A stretch of 11,208 nucleotides of DNA from an uncultured Lachnospiraceae bacterium. Lineage in GTDB: Bacteria > Bacillota > Clostridia > Lachnospirales > Lachnospiraceae. Below the pieces are notes generated by a model. That model ran no database searches and was not told the origin of the DNA. It saw only the letters and a list, made by a program, of their open reading frames with translations. Every line of letters starts with the position of its first letter. Positions within the stretch are counted from its first letter, which is position 1. Positions 1 to 6,836 of the stretch are shown here, piece after piece. The stretch is taken from assembly GCA_958405355.1 (NCBI GenBank), contig CATYEA010000042.1, positions 1 to 11,208 of the forward strand. Reading direction: 5' to 3'. The position numbers were made by a program, and so were the translations under genes.

Positions 1-1621
1 CCTTTGTAAAATGCTCGATATGGGTCATACGCTGAATCTGTTTCGTCGTATACCCTTCATACCCGGAAAAATAACGCGCCCGGTTTTCTTCATTTTTGAA
101 AAATTCCACATACATGGTTTTGTACGGGTCCTGGCTGCCCGCCCAGGCCGGCCGGCTTTTCACATTTTCCCTCAAATATAAATCATAGGTTAGAATCTGT
201 GTAAAAATACCTGTTTCTTCTATATTTAAGTTTTCCTTTACAAAATCAAGAAAAATTTCATATCTGGCCATCCGTGAATGGCTGATACCATTTAAGCCCC
301 TTGCTTCATAATACCGGGCCAGCGTCTCGTACATGGCAAAAGCCGATGGAAAATACTGTTCCAGCCAGTCCAGACTGTTTTCAAACTGGCGGCTGTTGTA
401 ATAAACCTCCACCATCTCTTCCACAGCCTTTAAAACAAGAATATCATCATAGGAAAGCCACTGTGTGGCCATCACCTCATAAGGCGGTTCCGGCTGATAT
501 ACCAGACCATAGTCTTCCGCCTTTTCCCGCATATAGGAGCCTTTCAGCACCTTCAAAAATCCAAGCTGAAACTGTTCCGGTTTCAGGGCATAAACATCAT
601 TAAAGGATTCTTTAAACCTTTCTAAATCCTCAAAAGGAAGTCCTGCGATCAAATCCAAATGCTGGTGGATATTTTTCCCTTCATGAATCCGCATGACAAT
701 CCCTTTAAGTTTCTCAAAAGACACATTTCGACGAATTTCTTTAATCGTTGCCGGATTCGTCGATTGAACACCGATCTCTAACTGGATCAGCCCAGGCCGA
801 AGTCCGGCCATAAAATCAAGCTCTTCCTCTGTCAATAAATCTGCCGTTATCTCAAAATGAAAATTCGTCTTGCCCTTATCGTGGGCCTTAATAAATTTTA
901 AAATTTCCATAGAGTGTTCCCGTCGGCAGTTAAAAGTCCGGTCCACAAATTTAACCTGGGGTATCTCCCAATCGATAAATTGCTGCAGTTCCTTTTTCAC
1001 CAGCTCCAGGTCCCGAAAGCGCACCCTTTTCTCCACCGAAGAGAGACAATAGCTGCACTGGAAGGGACATCCCCGGCTCGTCTCATAATAGATGATTTTA
1101 TTCTTAAAATCCTCCGGCTGCGTATAGACAAAATTCAATTGACTCATATTGACGAAATCCCTTGGAAAATGGACATGCACTTTGCCGTCCATATGCCGAT
1201 GGCCAATTCCCGGTATCTCTTCGACATTTTTTTCACCATTCCAGCAGGCCATCATTTCCCGGAAAGTATCTTCACCCTCGCCATACATGATGCCGTCAAT
1301 AAAATTCCAATTTTTCAGCCGTTCATCCACATCAAAGGAAACTTCCGGACCGCCGAGCCAGATTTTTATCCCGGGCATGACCTGCTTCAGCCACCCGGCC
1401 ACCTGTTTCACGATCCCGATATTCCATATATAACAGGAAAAACAGATAATATCCGCCTTTTCCCGATACAGACTTTGAAAAATCTCTTCCGGATATTGAT
1501 TAATAGAATATTCCATCAATTTTACCTGAGGCTCATAGCTTCCACAATTCGCCTTCAAGCTGTAAACAGCCAGATTTGAATGAATATATTTTGCATTTAT
1601 TGCAGTTATAAGTACTTTCAT
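1..1621 (-). CDS. B12-binding domain / radical SAM protein, DUF4080 type (3' end missing)
   Basis: Partial gene: the frame stays open to the left edge, so about 540 residues are visible and the C-terminus is missing. It starts MKVLITAINAKYIHSN, typical of the cobalamin-binding-like N-terminal domain of this family. That domain spans about residues 1-150 and includes LGGPEVSF. A radical SAM domain follows, with the cluster motif GCPFQCSYC (Cys185, Cys189, Cys192, CX3CX2C), then FVDRTFN and the ITADLL and LIQLEIGVQS segments. The part after about residue 400 fits DUF4080. I see no DxHxxG cobalamin-ligand motif, so base-off B12 binding is not shown. Members are predicted cytosolic 4Fe-4S/S-adenosylmethionine enzymes; the substrate is unknown. 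The ATG at 1621 has an AGGTGA ribosome binding site about 6 nt upstream. It is divergent from a second radical SAM gene. Sure of the family, not of a reaction. Confidence 0.9.
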   Translation of the reverse strand, partial: MKVLITAINAKYIHSNLAVYSLKANCGSYEPQVKLMEYSINQYPEEIFQSLYREKADIICFSCYIWNIGIVKQVAGWLKQVMPGIKIWLGGPEVSFDVDERLKNWNFIDGIMYGEGEDTFREMMACWNGEKNVEEIPGIGHRHMDGKVHVHFPRDFVNMSQLNFVYTQPEDFKNKIIYYETSRGCPFQCSYCLSSVEKRVRFRDLELVKKELQQFIDWEIPQVKFVDRTFNCRREHSMEILKFIKAHDKGKTNFHFEITADLLTEEELDFMAGLRPGLIQLEIGVQSTNPATIKEIRRNVSFEKLKGIVMRIHEGKNIHQHLDLIAGLPFEDLERFKESFNDVYALKPEQFQLGFLKVLKGSYMREKAEDYGLVYQPEPPYEVMATQWLSYDDILVLKAVEEMVEVYYNSRQFENSLDWLEQYFPSAFAMYETLARYYEARGLNGISHSRMARYEIFLDFVKENLNIEETGIFTQILTYDLYLRENVKSRPAWAGSQDPYKTMYVEFFKNEENRARYFSGYEGYTTKQIQRMTHIEHFTK

Positions 1622-1655
1622 TTTTTCACCTAAAAAATCCTTTATTAATTACCTT

Positions 1656-1685
1656 ACTATATTCTTTTAAATAGTCAATAGCCAA
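1656..1685 (-). promoter_or_regulatory. Possible promoter of the DUF4080 radical SAM gene
   Basis: Reading the minus strand, TTGGCT (1685-1680) lies 18 nt before TATAGT (1661-1656). The -10 matches the consensus at 5 of 6 bases and the -35 at 4 of 6. It would give a leader of about 30 nt before the ATG at 1621. A TTGACT also occurs nearby but has no well-spaced -10. Confidence 0.4.
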
Positions 1686-1698
1686 ATTGGGGAAAGTG

Positions 1699-1707
1699 TG
1701 CTATACT
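1699..1707 (+). promoter_or_regulatory. Extended -10 promoter of the plus-strand radical SAM gene
   Basis: TGCTATACT matches the extended -10 form TGnTATAAT (hexamer at 1702-1707, 5 of 6). There is no good -35 at 16-18 bp, which is common for extended -10 promoters. Transcription would start near 1714 and give a leader of about 58 nt containing the palindrome at 1724-1735. Confidence 0.45.
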
Positions 1708-1723
1708 AGTACGCAAAAAATGA

Positions 1724-1755
1724 TTTGCATGCAAACTATTCCTCGGAAATAGTTT
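1724..1755 (+). promoter_or_regulatory. Palindrome plus inverted repeat in the radical SAM leader
   Basis: TTTGCATGCAAA (1724-1735) is a perfect 12-bp palindrome. It overlaps AAACTATT (1733-1740), which can pair with AATAGTTT (1748-1755) across a 7-nt loop just before the ribosome binding site at 1756-1764. The block TGCATGCAAACTAT resembles leader sequences of the hydrolase and crotonase genes. It may be a DNA operator or an RNA hairpin beside the ribosome binding site; its function is unknown. Confidence 0.5.
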
Positions 1756-1771
1756 GGAAAGGAGTTTTATT

Positions 1772-2644
1772 ATGAGATACGAGGGAATTGTTTACCGTCC
1801 CCCAAGTGAAGCCCGCAGCCTGATTCTTCAATTGACCATTGGATGCGCCCGGAACGAATGTACCTTCTGTAATATGTATAAAGACAAAAAATTCCGCATC
1901 CGTGACCTGGATGAAGTCGTTGAAGATATGATTATGGCAAAAAAATACTACATGTTTGATATTGAACGGGTATTCCTTGCCGACGGCGATGCTTTAATTG
2001 TAAAAACACGCGATTTACTTTATATTATTGACAAGATTCATGAAATCCTTCCGACCGTTAACCGGATCACCGCCTACGGCGCACCGAAAGACGTTCTTGC
2101 AAAAACTCCGGAAGAATTAAAGACTTTACGCGAAGCCGGTCTGGACATGGTCTATATGGGTGCCGAATCCGGTTCCGATAAAGTATTGAAGGCTGTTAAG
2201 AAAAATGCGACCCAGGCAGAAATCATTGAAGCCGGACAGAAATTAAAAGCGGCTGGTTTAAAATCTTCCATCACGCTGATTTCCGGCCTTGGCGGTATCG
2301 AAAATCTGGAAGAGCATGCGGTAGAATCGGCCAAAGTCATCTCCGCGATCAAACCGGAATATGCCAGCCTTTTGACTCTGCTCATTGAACCGGGCACACC
2401 GCTTCATGAACAGTGGAAAGCCGGAGAATTTCACCCTCTGGAAGGACCGGACGCCATTTTCAAAGAAATGACCCTCTTCCTCCAGAATATTGACAGCGAA
2501 GGCACTGTATTCCGTGCAAACCATGCGTCCAACTATATTCCTCTCGGCGGCACATTCAACCGGGATATCCCGGCGCTGCTGGCCCAGATTGATCAGGCTG
2601 TAAAGAGTCGGGCTTTCCGTCCGGATACTTTCCGTCAATTGTAA
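1772..2644 (+). CDS. Radical SAM protein with CX4CX2C cluster motif
   Basis: A 290-residue cytosolic protein and likely 4Fe-4S/S-adenosylmethionine enzyme. The cluster motif GCARNECTFC has Cys25, Cys30 and Cys33, i.e. CX4CX2C instead of the usual CX3CX2C; I believe this spacing recurs in clostridial relatives of COG1032. Other radical SAM signatures are FLADGDALIV (about 69-78), ITAYGAPKDVL, a GAESGSDKVL segment typical of the Elp3/MiaB-like superfamily, and LISGLGG. There is no B12 domain and no obvious auxiliary cluster domain. I chose the ATG at 1772 because GGAAAGGAG (1756-1764) sits 7 nt upstream; a TTG at 1754 would put the ribosome binding site inside the gene. It appears monocistronic, ending at a strong terminator. 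The substrate is not recognisable. Confidence 0.9.
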   Translation: MRYEGIVYRPPSEARSLILQLTIGCARNECTFCNMYKDKKFRIRDLDEVVEDMIMAKKYYMFDIERVFLADGDALIVKTRDLLYIIDKIHEILPTVNRITAYGAPKDVLAKTPEELKTLREAGLDMVYMGAESGSDKVLKAVKKNATQAEIIEAGQKLKAAGLKSSITLISGLGGIENLEEHAVESAKVISAIKPEYASLLTLLIEPGTPLHEQWKAGEFHPLEGPDAIFKEMTLFLQNIDSEGTVFRANHASNYIPLGGTFNRDIPALLAQIDQAVKSRAFRPDTFRQL

Positions 2645-2650
2645 AAATGT

Positions 2651-2700
2651 AAAACCAGGTCATCAAAAGCATTATTTATATTCGGATGACCTGGTTTTTT
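2651..2700. terminator. Bidirectional rho-independent terminator
   Basis: AAAACCAGGTCATC (2651-2664) pairs perfectly with GATGACCTGGTTTT (2685-2698), a 14-bp stem with a 20-nt loop and a T run on the plus strand. The A run on the other side gives a matching T run on the minus strand. It lies between the convergent radical SAM and lysR genes and can serve both. Confidence 0.9.
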
Positions 2701-2709
2701 TAATATATT

Positions 2710-3627
2710 TTATTGAACCCGAACCGCCACATCCTCTGTCAACGCCTCTGTAAGTTCATCTGCAAAAATCTGGATAGCCTGAGGAATATTCGACTGTTTT
2801 CTCAATGATACCCAGCAAAAACACTGGGGTGCAGGGACAAGTGGTATAATCCTCATTGTCTTTAAATCCGGCCGGGCCATGATATTATCATAAATCATGC
2901 AGCGATTAAAAATGCAAACCCCTTTATTTAAAACCGTATAATCCAGAAGCAGGCCAATCTGAGAGCTTTGATAGGCAATTTCCGGCTCATATCCGGCTTT
3001 CTGACAATTACTTATAATCTGATTATAATTTTTATGGCCGCTCGTCACTATATTAAAAACCGAATTCTTTAAATCAGCAAAAGTCAGTTGTTTTGCATCG
3101 TAAAATTCATTTCCCTCGCCTACCGCTACAGAAACCACATCCTCAAACCCGGAATAGGTAATAATATAAGGTGAAACCAACATATTTTCTGTCATCCCCA
3201 CATCCAACTCACCAGTGATTAACTGCTGCTTTATCGTTTCCTCCGGAAGTTCATGGATATTGATTTTAATCTGGGGATATTTTCTCCGAAAAGTATATAT
3301 AAAACCAGAGGTAAAAGGCGTCTGATACAAAGGAATTACACCGTAATTTACTGTCGCCCGTTCAGAAGAACCGACGGTTCTTAAATTTTGTTCAAAACCA
3401 TCATAGGCATTCAGCACCGGCCGGGACAATTCTATAACCTCTTTTCCAGCCAGAGTCAATACATTCTTACGTCCTACTTTTTCAAAAAGTTTAAATCCCA
3501 GCTCCGCTTCCATTTTTTTGACGGTCTTTGTTAAAGATGGCTGGGTAATAAACAATCGTGCGGCTGCCTGCTCCATTGACCCGCACTGAGAAATTTCATA
3601 TAAATACTTTAACTCTCGAATATCCAT
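2710..3627 (-). CDS. LysR-family transcriptional regulator
   Basis: A 305-residue protein, the usual length for the family. The N-terminal winged helix-turn-helix (about 1-60) starts MDIRELKYLYEISQCGSMEQ and contains the recognition-helix segment ITQPSLTKTVKKMEAELG. The effector-binding domain of two alpha/beta subdomains covers about 90-295 (VNYGVIPLYQTPF, HELPEETIKQQL, GELDVGMTENM). The ATG at 3627 has AAGGTG a few bases upstream. It is divergent from the alpha/beta hydrolase, the classic arrangement for a LysR regulator and its target. The shared region holds a T-N11-A box over the lysR transcription start, so the protein likely represses itself and activates the hydrolase. The effector cannot be inferred. 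Confidence 0.95.
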   Translation of the reverse strand: MDIRELKYLYEISQCGSMEQAAARLFITQPSLTKTVKKMEAELGFKLFEKVGRKNVLTLAGKEVIELSRPVLNAYDGFEQNLRTVGSSERATVNYGVIPLYQTPFTSGFIYTFRRKYPQIKINIHELPEETIKQQLITGELDVGMTENMLVSPYIITYSGFEDVVSVAVGEGNEFYDAKQLTFADLKNSVFNIVTSGHKNYNQIISNCQKAGYEPEIAYQSSQIGLLLDYTVLNKGVCIFNRCMIYDNIMARPDLKTMRIIPLVPAPQCFCWVSLRKQSNIPQAIQIFADELTEALTEDVAVRVQ

Positions 3628-3645
3628 AATTCACCTTCTTTATTC

Positions 3646-3660
3646 ATAGCCTTTGGCTAT
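3646..3660. promoter_or_regulatory. Putative LysR box (T-N11-A)
   Basis: ATAGCC-TTT-GGCTAT is a perfect interrupted dyad with the T-N11-A core (T3647, A3659). It lies immediately downstream of the lysR -10, over its transcription start, which suits autorepression. Its centre (3653) is about 65 bp upstream of the predicted hydrolase transcription start (about 3718), the standard recognition-site position for LysR-type activators. Confidence 0.65.
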
Positions 3661-3689
3661 ATTATATATAAAAACTCTTCATTTGTAAA
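3661..3689 (-). promoter_or_regulatory. lysR promoter
   Basis: On the minus strand, TTTACA (3689-3684) is followed by a 17-bp spacer and TATAAT (3666-3661), which matches the consensus -10 exactly. Its -35 overlaps the -35 of the divergent hydrolase promoter. Confidence 0.75.
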
Positions 3690-3711
3690 TTGATTAAAAA
3701 TCCTTTAAAAT
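3683..3711 (+). promoter_or_regulatory. Hydrolase promoter, back-to-back with the lysR promoter
   Basis: TTGTAA (3683-3688), a 17-bp spacer and TAAAAT (3706-3711). The weak -35 is typical of an activator-dependent promoter. Transcription would start at about 3718, giving a leader of about 70 nt. The -35 bases are shared with the opposing lysR promoter. Confidence 0.6.
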
Positions 3712-3718
3712 CAAGGCA

Positions 3719-3748
3719 TAAGTGAATGAAGCGCGCGTAAATCACTTA
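3719..3748 (+). promoter_or_regulatory. 5'-terminal inverted repeat in the hydrolase leader
   Basis: TAAGTGA (3719-3725) and TCACTTA (3742-3748) are perfect 7-bp arms around a 16-nt loop containing GCGCGC. The stem begins at the predicted transcription start. It is followed directly by TGCAAGAAACTAT (3751-3763), which resembles the crotonase leader. It could stabilise the mRNA or be an operator at +1. Confidence 0.5.
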
Positions 3749-3787
3749 GCTGCAAGAAACTATGATTTATAAATGGGAGGAATTATT

Positions 3788-4597
3788 ATGCCTTATTTTG
3801 CAACAAGTGATAATTGTAAAATTTATTATGAAGAACGTGGTGAAGGTAAGCCGGTTGTACTTATTCATGGTTGGAGCTGCAACCATCATTATTTTAAAAA
3901 ACAGATTCCTGCTTTTGCTGAAAAATATAAGGTGGTTACTCTTGACCTGAGAGGACATGGAGATTCCGAAAGACCGGAACACGGCTTAACAATGCCTCGT
4001 TTTGCACAGGATGTGCACGAACTGATTGACTACCTTGGCCTTAAAAATGTTACTTTACTCGGCTGGTCCATGGGTGCTGAGATTATTTTTGAGTACGTAA
4101 AACAATTTGGCTGCGATAATCTTGCAAAAATCGTCAGTGTAGACATGTCCGCAAAAATCATGGCTGAAGCTGACGAAAATTGGCCACATGCTGTATTCGG
4201 AAAATATGATCGTGCAGATACTTTAGCTCAGTTAGACGCTATCTCAACCGAATGGAAAAATGTTGCTGAAGGTTTCGTTCCTGTAATGTTCAGTGACGGT
4301 CCTTGCCAGGATGAGATTCCTTGGGTTCTAAACGAAACAATGAAAAACACACCGCATGTTATGACTGCGATGTGGGTTGCAATCATGATAAATGATTACC
4401 GTAAAGTTGTTGAAACTATTTCTGTTCCTACGTTAATTACATACGGAACACGTACTTCTCTTTACAGTCCTGAAAGCAGCAAGTGGCTTGAAGATCATAT
4501 CAAAGAAGGAAAAGCCGTTGGCTTTGACGGAGGTCATATCCATTTCCTTCAGGATGCTGACAACTTCAATAAAACAGTTATAGACTTTATCGCATAA
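3788..4597 (+). CDS. Alpha/beta hydrolase, chloroperoxidase/esterase-like
   Basis: A 269-residue cytosolic alpha/beta-hydrolase-fold protein without a signal peptide. Visible features are the oxyanion-loop motif HGWS (27-30), DLRGHGDS (53-60), the nucleophile elbow GWSMG with Ser94, and the catalytic His250 in GGHIHF. The canonical acid after strand 7 is missing: the expected GxxD reads GTRT (220-223). Asp119 in SVDMSA, at the end of strand 6, is a candidate replacement. The start at 3788 is set by GGGAGG 8 nt upstream; an in-frame ATG at 3773 would overlap that site. Codons are biased to T-ending GCT, GTT, CTT and CGT, suggesting strong expression. It is divergent from lysR, its probable regulator, and ends at a terminator. 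Substrate unknown; an ester or lactone hydrolase is the default guess. Confidence 0.9.
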   Translation: MPYFATSDNCKIYYEERGEGKPVVLIHGWSCNHHYFKKQIPAFAEKYKVVTLDLRGHGDSERPEHGLTMPRFAQDVHELIDYLGLKNVTLLGWSMGAEIIFEYVKQFGCDNLAKIVSVDMSAKIMAEADENWPHAVFGKYDRADTLAQLDAISTEWKNVAEGFVPVMFSDGPCQDEIPWVLNETMKNTPHVMTAMWVAIMINDYRKVVETISVPTLITYGTRTSLYSPESSKWLEDHIKEGKAVGFDGGHIHFLQDADNFNKTVIDFIA

Positions 4598-4605
4598 AAT
4601 AAAAC

Positions 4606-4644
4606 AAGGGGAATTTAAGTCATCAAACAACTTAAATTCCCCTT
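4606..4644. terminator. Bidirectional rho-independent terminator
   Basis: AAGGGGAATTTAAGT (4606-4620) pairs perfectly with ACTTAAATTCCCCTT (4630-4644), a 15-bp stem with a 9-nt loop. T-rich sequence follows on both strands (TTTTCATT on plus, GTTTTATTTT on minus). It separates the convergent hydrolase and DUF134-NifX genes. Confidence 0.9.
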
Positions 4645-4655
4645 TTCATTCATAC

Positions 4656-5390
4656 TTAATGACAGCCGTGATGACCACAGCCATGGCCCTCGCCATGATG
4701 ACCATGTCCGCCGCAATTATGGCCTTCACCATGACCCTCGCCGTGATGATTACACATCACATCCGGATTATAATTCAGGTTTCCAGCCAGGAAGGATGCC
4801 ACCTGAGCGTCCGCATCTCCGCAGGCGCCGCCGAATAACTGGATTCCTGCTGCAGCCAGCGCATTTCTTGCTCCGCCGCCAATACCGCCGCAGATCAGCA
4901 CATCAACGCCCTGTCCTGCAAGAAAACCGCCCAGTGCGCCGTGGCCCTGACCATTGGTATCTACAACTTCTGCGGCAACGACTTTGCCGTCTTCTACTTC
5001 ATAAATTTTAAACTGTTCTGTATGACCAAAATGCTGGAACACCTGACCATTATCATAAGTTACTGCAATCTTCATTCTCTTTTCTCCCTTTCCTTTGGCT
5101 TTTTGTTCGCACAGCGTATAATTCCCGCCTTCAATTTTCAGAGATGCACCTTCCACCAGGAAACGAGCCAGCTTCTTTCGCGCTTCCGTATACAGCGCCT
5201 GTATCGTCGCTCTGGAACCTTCCATCTGACGCGCACATTCCTCCTGGGAAAATCCCATATAATCAATTAAACGAATGGTTTCATACTCTTCCACGGTAAG
5301 TACGATGCCCGAATCACTCCCCTGACTTCCATAAAAATTCCAGCACATGGGGAGTCGGCAGACTTTCCGGGATTTTGCCGGTCTGGCCAT
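4656..5390 (-). CDS. DUF134 helix-turn-helix / NifX-type cofactor-binding fusion with His-rich tail
   Basis: A 244-residue protein with three parts. Residues 1-100 are a DUF134 (UPF0251) domain starting MARPAKSRKVCRLP, with a sigma-region-4-like helix-turn-helix (LTVEEYETIRLIDYMGFSQE and GSRATIQALYTEARKK). Residues 106-212 are a NifX/NifB-type dinitrogenase cofactor-binding domain (MKIAVTYDNGQVFQHFGHTEQF, VLICGGIGGGARNAL). Residues 213-244 are a tail of Gly, 11 His and 4 Cys that should bind metal ions. I chose the start at 5390 over an upstream in-frame ATG at 5441 because DUF134 proteins begin MARP and an AGGAG site lies just upstream. No other nitrogenase gene is present, so a metal-responsive sensor or metal/cluster carrier is more likely than nitrogen fixation. 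An internal start can make the second domain alone. Confidence 0.9.
   Translation of the reverse strand: MARPAKSRKVCRLPMCWNFYGSQGSDSGIVLTVEEYETIRLIDYMGFSQEECARQMEGSRATIQALYTEARKKLARFLVEGASLKIEGGNYTLCEQKAKGKGEKRMKIAVTYDNGQVFQHFGHTEQFKIYEVEDGKVVAAEVVDTNGQGHGALGGFLAGQGVDVLICGGIGGGARNALAAAGIQLFGGACGDADAQVASFLAGNLNYNPDVMCNHHGEGHGEGHNCGGHGHHGEGHGCGHHGCH
4659..4754 (-). repeat. His/Gly/Cys-rich repeat region
   Basis: Imperfect short repeats encode GEGH and GHH units at the C-terminus of the DUF134-NifX protein (residues 213-244), with Cys213, Cys226, Cys238 and Cys243. They resemble the His-rich metal-storage tails of nickel and zinc chaperones. The repeats are likely to vary in number between strains. 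Confidence 0.8.
5073..5088 (-). promoter_or_regulatory. Internal ribosome binding site and start at the domain junction
   Basis: On the minus strand AAGGGAG lies 8 nt before an in-frame ATG (5075-5073) at Met106, the first residue of the NifX-like domain (MKIAVTYDNG). The codons of the KGKGEKRM linker form this site. It would yield a separate 139-residue cofactor-binding protein, the size of stand-alone NifX-like proteins. Confidence 0.5.
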
Positions 5391-5412
5391 CTGCACATCT
5401 CCTTTCTTCTCT

Positions 5413-5446
5413 AGAATACTCCTATTATTGGCATATGTCAATAATA
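5413..5446 (-). promoter_or_regulatory. Promoter and overlapping operator-like palindrome of the DUF134-NifX gene
   Basis: On the minus strand, TTGACA (5441-5436), a 17-bp spacer and TATTCT (5418-5413) form a promoter. The -35 lies inside a 24-bp near-palindrome (5423-5446) with arms TATTATTG and CAATAATA and CATATG at its centre; only one pair breaks the symmetry. An operator covering the -35 implies repression, possibly by the gene's own DUF134 helix-turn-helix domain. Confidence 0.65.
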
Positions 5447-5451
5447 TCTGC

Positions 5452-6813
5452 TTAACGGGTAATATTCCTCAGCCATTTTCTTGACCGATATCTTGCATAG
5501 GAAAAGGGCAGCTTCAGCATTTCATCACAGGTCAGGCACAAATAAACCGCCCATACCGGAAGTTTCAGGAAAAAAGCCCCGACAAATCCCAGTGGTATAC
5601 AAACTGCCCAAAGCGAAAGAAAATCGAGCAGCAGACCAATCCGGGTATCCCCGCCGGCCCGAAAGGCTCCAACGATAAATGTCACATCCACCGCCTGACA
5701 CACAACATAGAGCGCCATAATGACCATCATCTGACGAAGGTAGCCGCTGGCCTCCGGGGTCAACGTCATAAAACGCCGGGCAATCGGACTGACACAGAGA
5801 ACGACTACACCACCGGCAATTCCCAGAACAGCGCTCAGCCTCACCAGCCTGTCTGCATAAATGACCGCCAGATCTTCTTTCTTCTCTCCAATAGTACGTC
5901 CGAGAATGATCGCCGCCGCATTAGCAATACCAAGAGTTACCACTGTTGCCAACTGTCGGGTCACCTGGGTAATAGAGTTTGCAGCCACCGCCGCGCTTCC
6001 CAGATGCCCGATAATCGCCGCAATCGCAGATATTCCGGTTCCCCAGGCCAACTCGTTTAATATTACAGGCAAGGCATAAACCTTAAAATCTTTCATCAGC
6101 GCTTTTTCCCGCACAAACAGCAACGCTGGCCGGAATCGTACCGATTGATTAATCTTTAAAATATAAAAAATGACGATACCGCATTCCACCACATGGGCAA
6201 TGACCGTGGCACAGGCCGCTCCGGAAACACCCATGGCCGGTGCCGGACCAATACCAAAAATGAACACGGCATTAAAAATGACATTGAACACTAAAGATAT
6301 CGAATAAACCAGTGTTGATATGATCACCCGCTCAACACTCCGCATAATATTCAAATACACAACGGCCGCTGCCGCCAGCGGATAGGACCATGAAACGATA
6401 CGAAGGTAATTGACGCCTTCATCAATAATAATCTGTTCCGAAGTAAAAATCTTCATCAATGCCGTCGGCATAAGCTGGGCTGCCGCAAAAAAAAGAATCC
6501 CAACGAATAATCCGATTCGCATCGATATTCCAAGGACCTTTTCAATAGTCTCTATATCCTTTTTACCCCAATATTGAGCAGTGATCACCGCCGCTCCGGA
6601 AGTCAGGCCAAAAAGAATCAGAGACATGATAAAATAAATCTGCCCTGCCAACGAACTGGCTGACAGGGCAATTTCTCCAACTTTTCCAAGCATGATCACA
6701 TCTGCCGATGTGATTCCCACATTGATGAGATTCTGCAGCGCCATTGGCAATACCAAAGCAAAGACATTCTTATAAAACAATGCCTTGTCATCACAAAATC
6801 TCTGTTTTCTCAT
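5452..6813 (-). CDS. MATE-family multidrug/metabolite efflux transporter
   Basis: A 453-residue integral membrane protein with about 12 predicted helices in two six-helix halves (about 15-220 and 245-437), standard for MATE antiporters, which use Na+ or H+ gradients to export compounds. Family signatures are LPMALQNLINVGITSADVIM near the N-terminus, AQYWGKKD after helix 2, and AFRAGGDTRIG near helix 10-11. The start at 6813 follows AGGAGG (6830-6825) by 11 nt. A GTG at 6846 overlapping the upstream gene is less likely because it would leave this site inside the gene. It lies 23 nt after the serine acetyltransferase stop, so the two are probably one transcript. The substrate is unknown; export of O-acetylserine, cysteine or a toxic thiol-related compound is possible from context only. 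Confidence 0.93.
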   Translation of the reverse strand: MRKQRFCDDKALFYKNVFALVLPMALQNLINVGITSADVIMLGKVGEIALSASSLAGQIYFIMSLILFGLTSGAAVITAQYWGKKDIETIEKVLGISMRIGLFVGILFFAAAQLMPTALMKIFTSEQIIIDEGVNYLRIVSWSYPLAAAAVVYLNIMRSVERVIISTLVYSISLVFNVIFNAVFIFGIGPAPAMGVSGAACATVIAHVVECGIVIFYILKINQSVRFRPALLFVREKALMKDFKVYALPVILNELAWGTGISAIAAIIGHLGSAAVAANSITQVTRQLATVVTLGIANAAAIILGRTIGEKKEDLAVIYADRLVRLSAVLGIAGGVVVLCVSPIARRFMTLTPEASGYLRQMMVIMALYVVCQAVDVTFIVGAFRAGGDTRIGLLLDFLSLWAVCIPLGFVGAFFLKLPVWAVYLCLTCDEMLKLPFSYARYRSRKWLRNITR

Positions 6814-6836
6814 TAATGCTTTATCCTCCTGTAAGT

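Noticed and set aside
914..1579. A 221-codon plus-strand open frame opposite the DUF4080 gene
   Set aside because: It is antisense to a clear radical SAM gene, has no ribosome binding site or recognisable domain, and its composition is that of a complement shadow.
4656..4754. Short palindromic-looking repeats that might suggest a CRISPR array or other repeat element
   Set aside because: The repeats are imperfect, a few codons long and in frame; they are explained by the His/Gly-rich protein tail.
5073..5390. Nitrogenase-related locus
   Set aside because: The NifX-type domain alone does not indicate nitrogen fixation; no nifHDK, nifE, nifN or true nifB is in the window, and such domains are common in non-fixing anaerobes.
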